A stretch of 5,291 bases of DNA from positions 1 through 5,291 of the forward strand of contig JAUQQI010000287.1 in the NCBI GenBank assembly GCA_030549955.1, in the 5' to 3' direction. Of the stretch, positions 4,872-5,291 are shown one piece after another; positions within the stretch are counted from its first letter, which is position 1; each line of letters opens with the position of its first letter. The notes under the pieces are model-generated. The model was given only the letters and a program-made list of their open reading frames with translations, was not told the DNA's origin and made no database searches. This DNA is from Chloroflexota bacterium (GTDB taxonomy: Bacteria; Chloroflexota; Dehalococcoidia; JAUQQI01). The translations under genes and the position numbers were made by a program.

Positions 4872-5291
4872 ATGTGGGAGCGGGCGACGAAGGTAATTGC
4901 GGGCCGCTACCGGCTGGACCGGCGGGTTGGGGAGGGCGGCATGGCCGAAGTTTACCTGGCCCACGATGAGCTGCTCGACCGGCCGGTTGCGGTAAAAGTC
5001 CTGCGCCAGGCCTTGGCCCAGGACCGGGTCTTGCGAGAGCGGTTCATCCGGGAAGCCCAGGCCGCCGCCCGGCTTGACCACCCGCACATCGTCGGCGTTT
5101 ACGACCTCGGGGAGTGGGGTGGGCGGCCGTTCCTGGTGATGGAATGGGTTGATGGGCCGTCCCTGGCCAGCCTCATCCGGGAGCGAGGTCCGCTGCCGAT
5201 TCCCCTGGCCTGCGAGCTTGGGGCCCAGATCGCCTCGGCCCTGGCCTACGCCCACGCCCGGGGCCTCATCCACCGGGACGTAAAGCCCCAC
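4872..5291 (+). CDS. Hanks-type serine/threonine protein kinase, N-terminal part (3'-partial)
   Basis: The frame runs from ATG 4872-4874 to the last base without a stop, giving exactly 140 residues of an unfinished protein. It reads as a bacterial eukaryote-like kinase domain: AGRYRLDRRV, then the glycine-rich ATP loop GEGGMAEV (20-27), the ATP-anchoring lysine K42 in VAVKVL, the helix-C glutamate E61 in REAQAAARL, the motif HPHIV (70-74), the hinge LVMEWVDG (88-95), and the catalytic loop HRDVKPH (134-140) with D136 and K138 at the window edge. All residues needed for activity that can be seen are present. The activation segment and anything after it (for example a membrane segment and PASTA or other sensor repeats, as in PrkC/PknB) lie outside. 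There is no good Shine-Dalgarno (only GGACGG one base before the ATG), but the ATP loop leaves little room for a later start. It is transcribed divergently from the glcD-like operon, 62 bp away. The targets are unknown, and nothing shows that it belongs to the rlmN-prpC-prkC cluster of many Bacillota. Confidence 0.93.
   Translation, partial: MWERATKVIAGRYRLDRRVGEGGMAEVYLAHDELLDRPVAVKVLRQALAQDRVLRERFIREAQAAARLDHPHIVGVYDLGEWGGRPFLVMEWVDGPSLASLIRERGPLPIPLACELGAQIASALAYAHARGLIHRDVKPH

Noticed and set aside
4860..5291. A minus-strand 143-codon open frame at the right edge
   Set aside because: It is antisense to the kinase, whose ATP loop, VAVK lysine and HRDVKPH motif are unmistakable; the antisense product has no recognisable motif.

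Overview
The window is GC-rich bacterial DNA (roughly two thirds G+C by eye). Arginine is written mostly as CGG, and the tetramer CCGG is unusually frequent. It reads as an ordinary bacterial chromosome: tightly packed genes, a glycolate/D-lactate oxidase operon and a Hanks-type serine/threonine kinase. The kinase catalytic loop (HRDVKPH) and the protein sequences would fit a GC-rich anaerobic or thermophilic Bacillota (Clostridia). That placement is a low-confidence inference, since no rRNA or other marker gene is present.

Layout: (1) positions 1-246, plus strand, hold the 3' end of a gene that enters from the left and ends in a Pro/Ala-rich tail. (2) Convergent to it and only 8 bp away, 255-539 (minus) encodes a 94-residue membrane protein. 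(3) On the same strand upstream of it, 570-815 encodes an 81-residue stand-alone helix-turn-helix protein resembling the DNA-binding head of IS630-type transposases. (4) Positions 818-4809 (minus) hold three complete genes in the order glcD-like, glcE-like, glcF-like. (5) A 62-bp AT-richer divergent promoter region (4810-4871) separates these from (6) the N-terminal 140 residues of a Ser/Thr protein kinase on the plus strand, which runs off the right edge.

The three Glc-like proteins should form one complex. Two FAD-binding subunits of the VAO/PCMH fold would oxidise a 2-hydroxy acid (glycolate, D-lactate or similar). Electrons would pass to an iron-sulfur subunit with two CxxCxxCxxxCP clusters and two CCG domains, and then to quinone or another acceptor. 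The genes are joined at 1-2 bp junctions (TGAgATG, TGAaATG, TAGcaATG), which points to coupled translation. The HTH gene is the fourth member of this unit, and the membrane gene may be a fifth or have its own promoter.

I see no RNA gene, CRISPR array, complete insertion sequence or clear Rho-independent terminator. No strong case for an undescribed system emerges. The most interesting points are the solo IS630-like HTH protein translationally linked to glcF, the unknown small membrane protein with a possible leaderless GTG start, and the divergent pairing of a signalling kinase with the oxidase operon.
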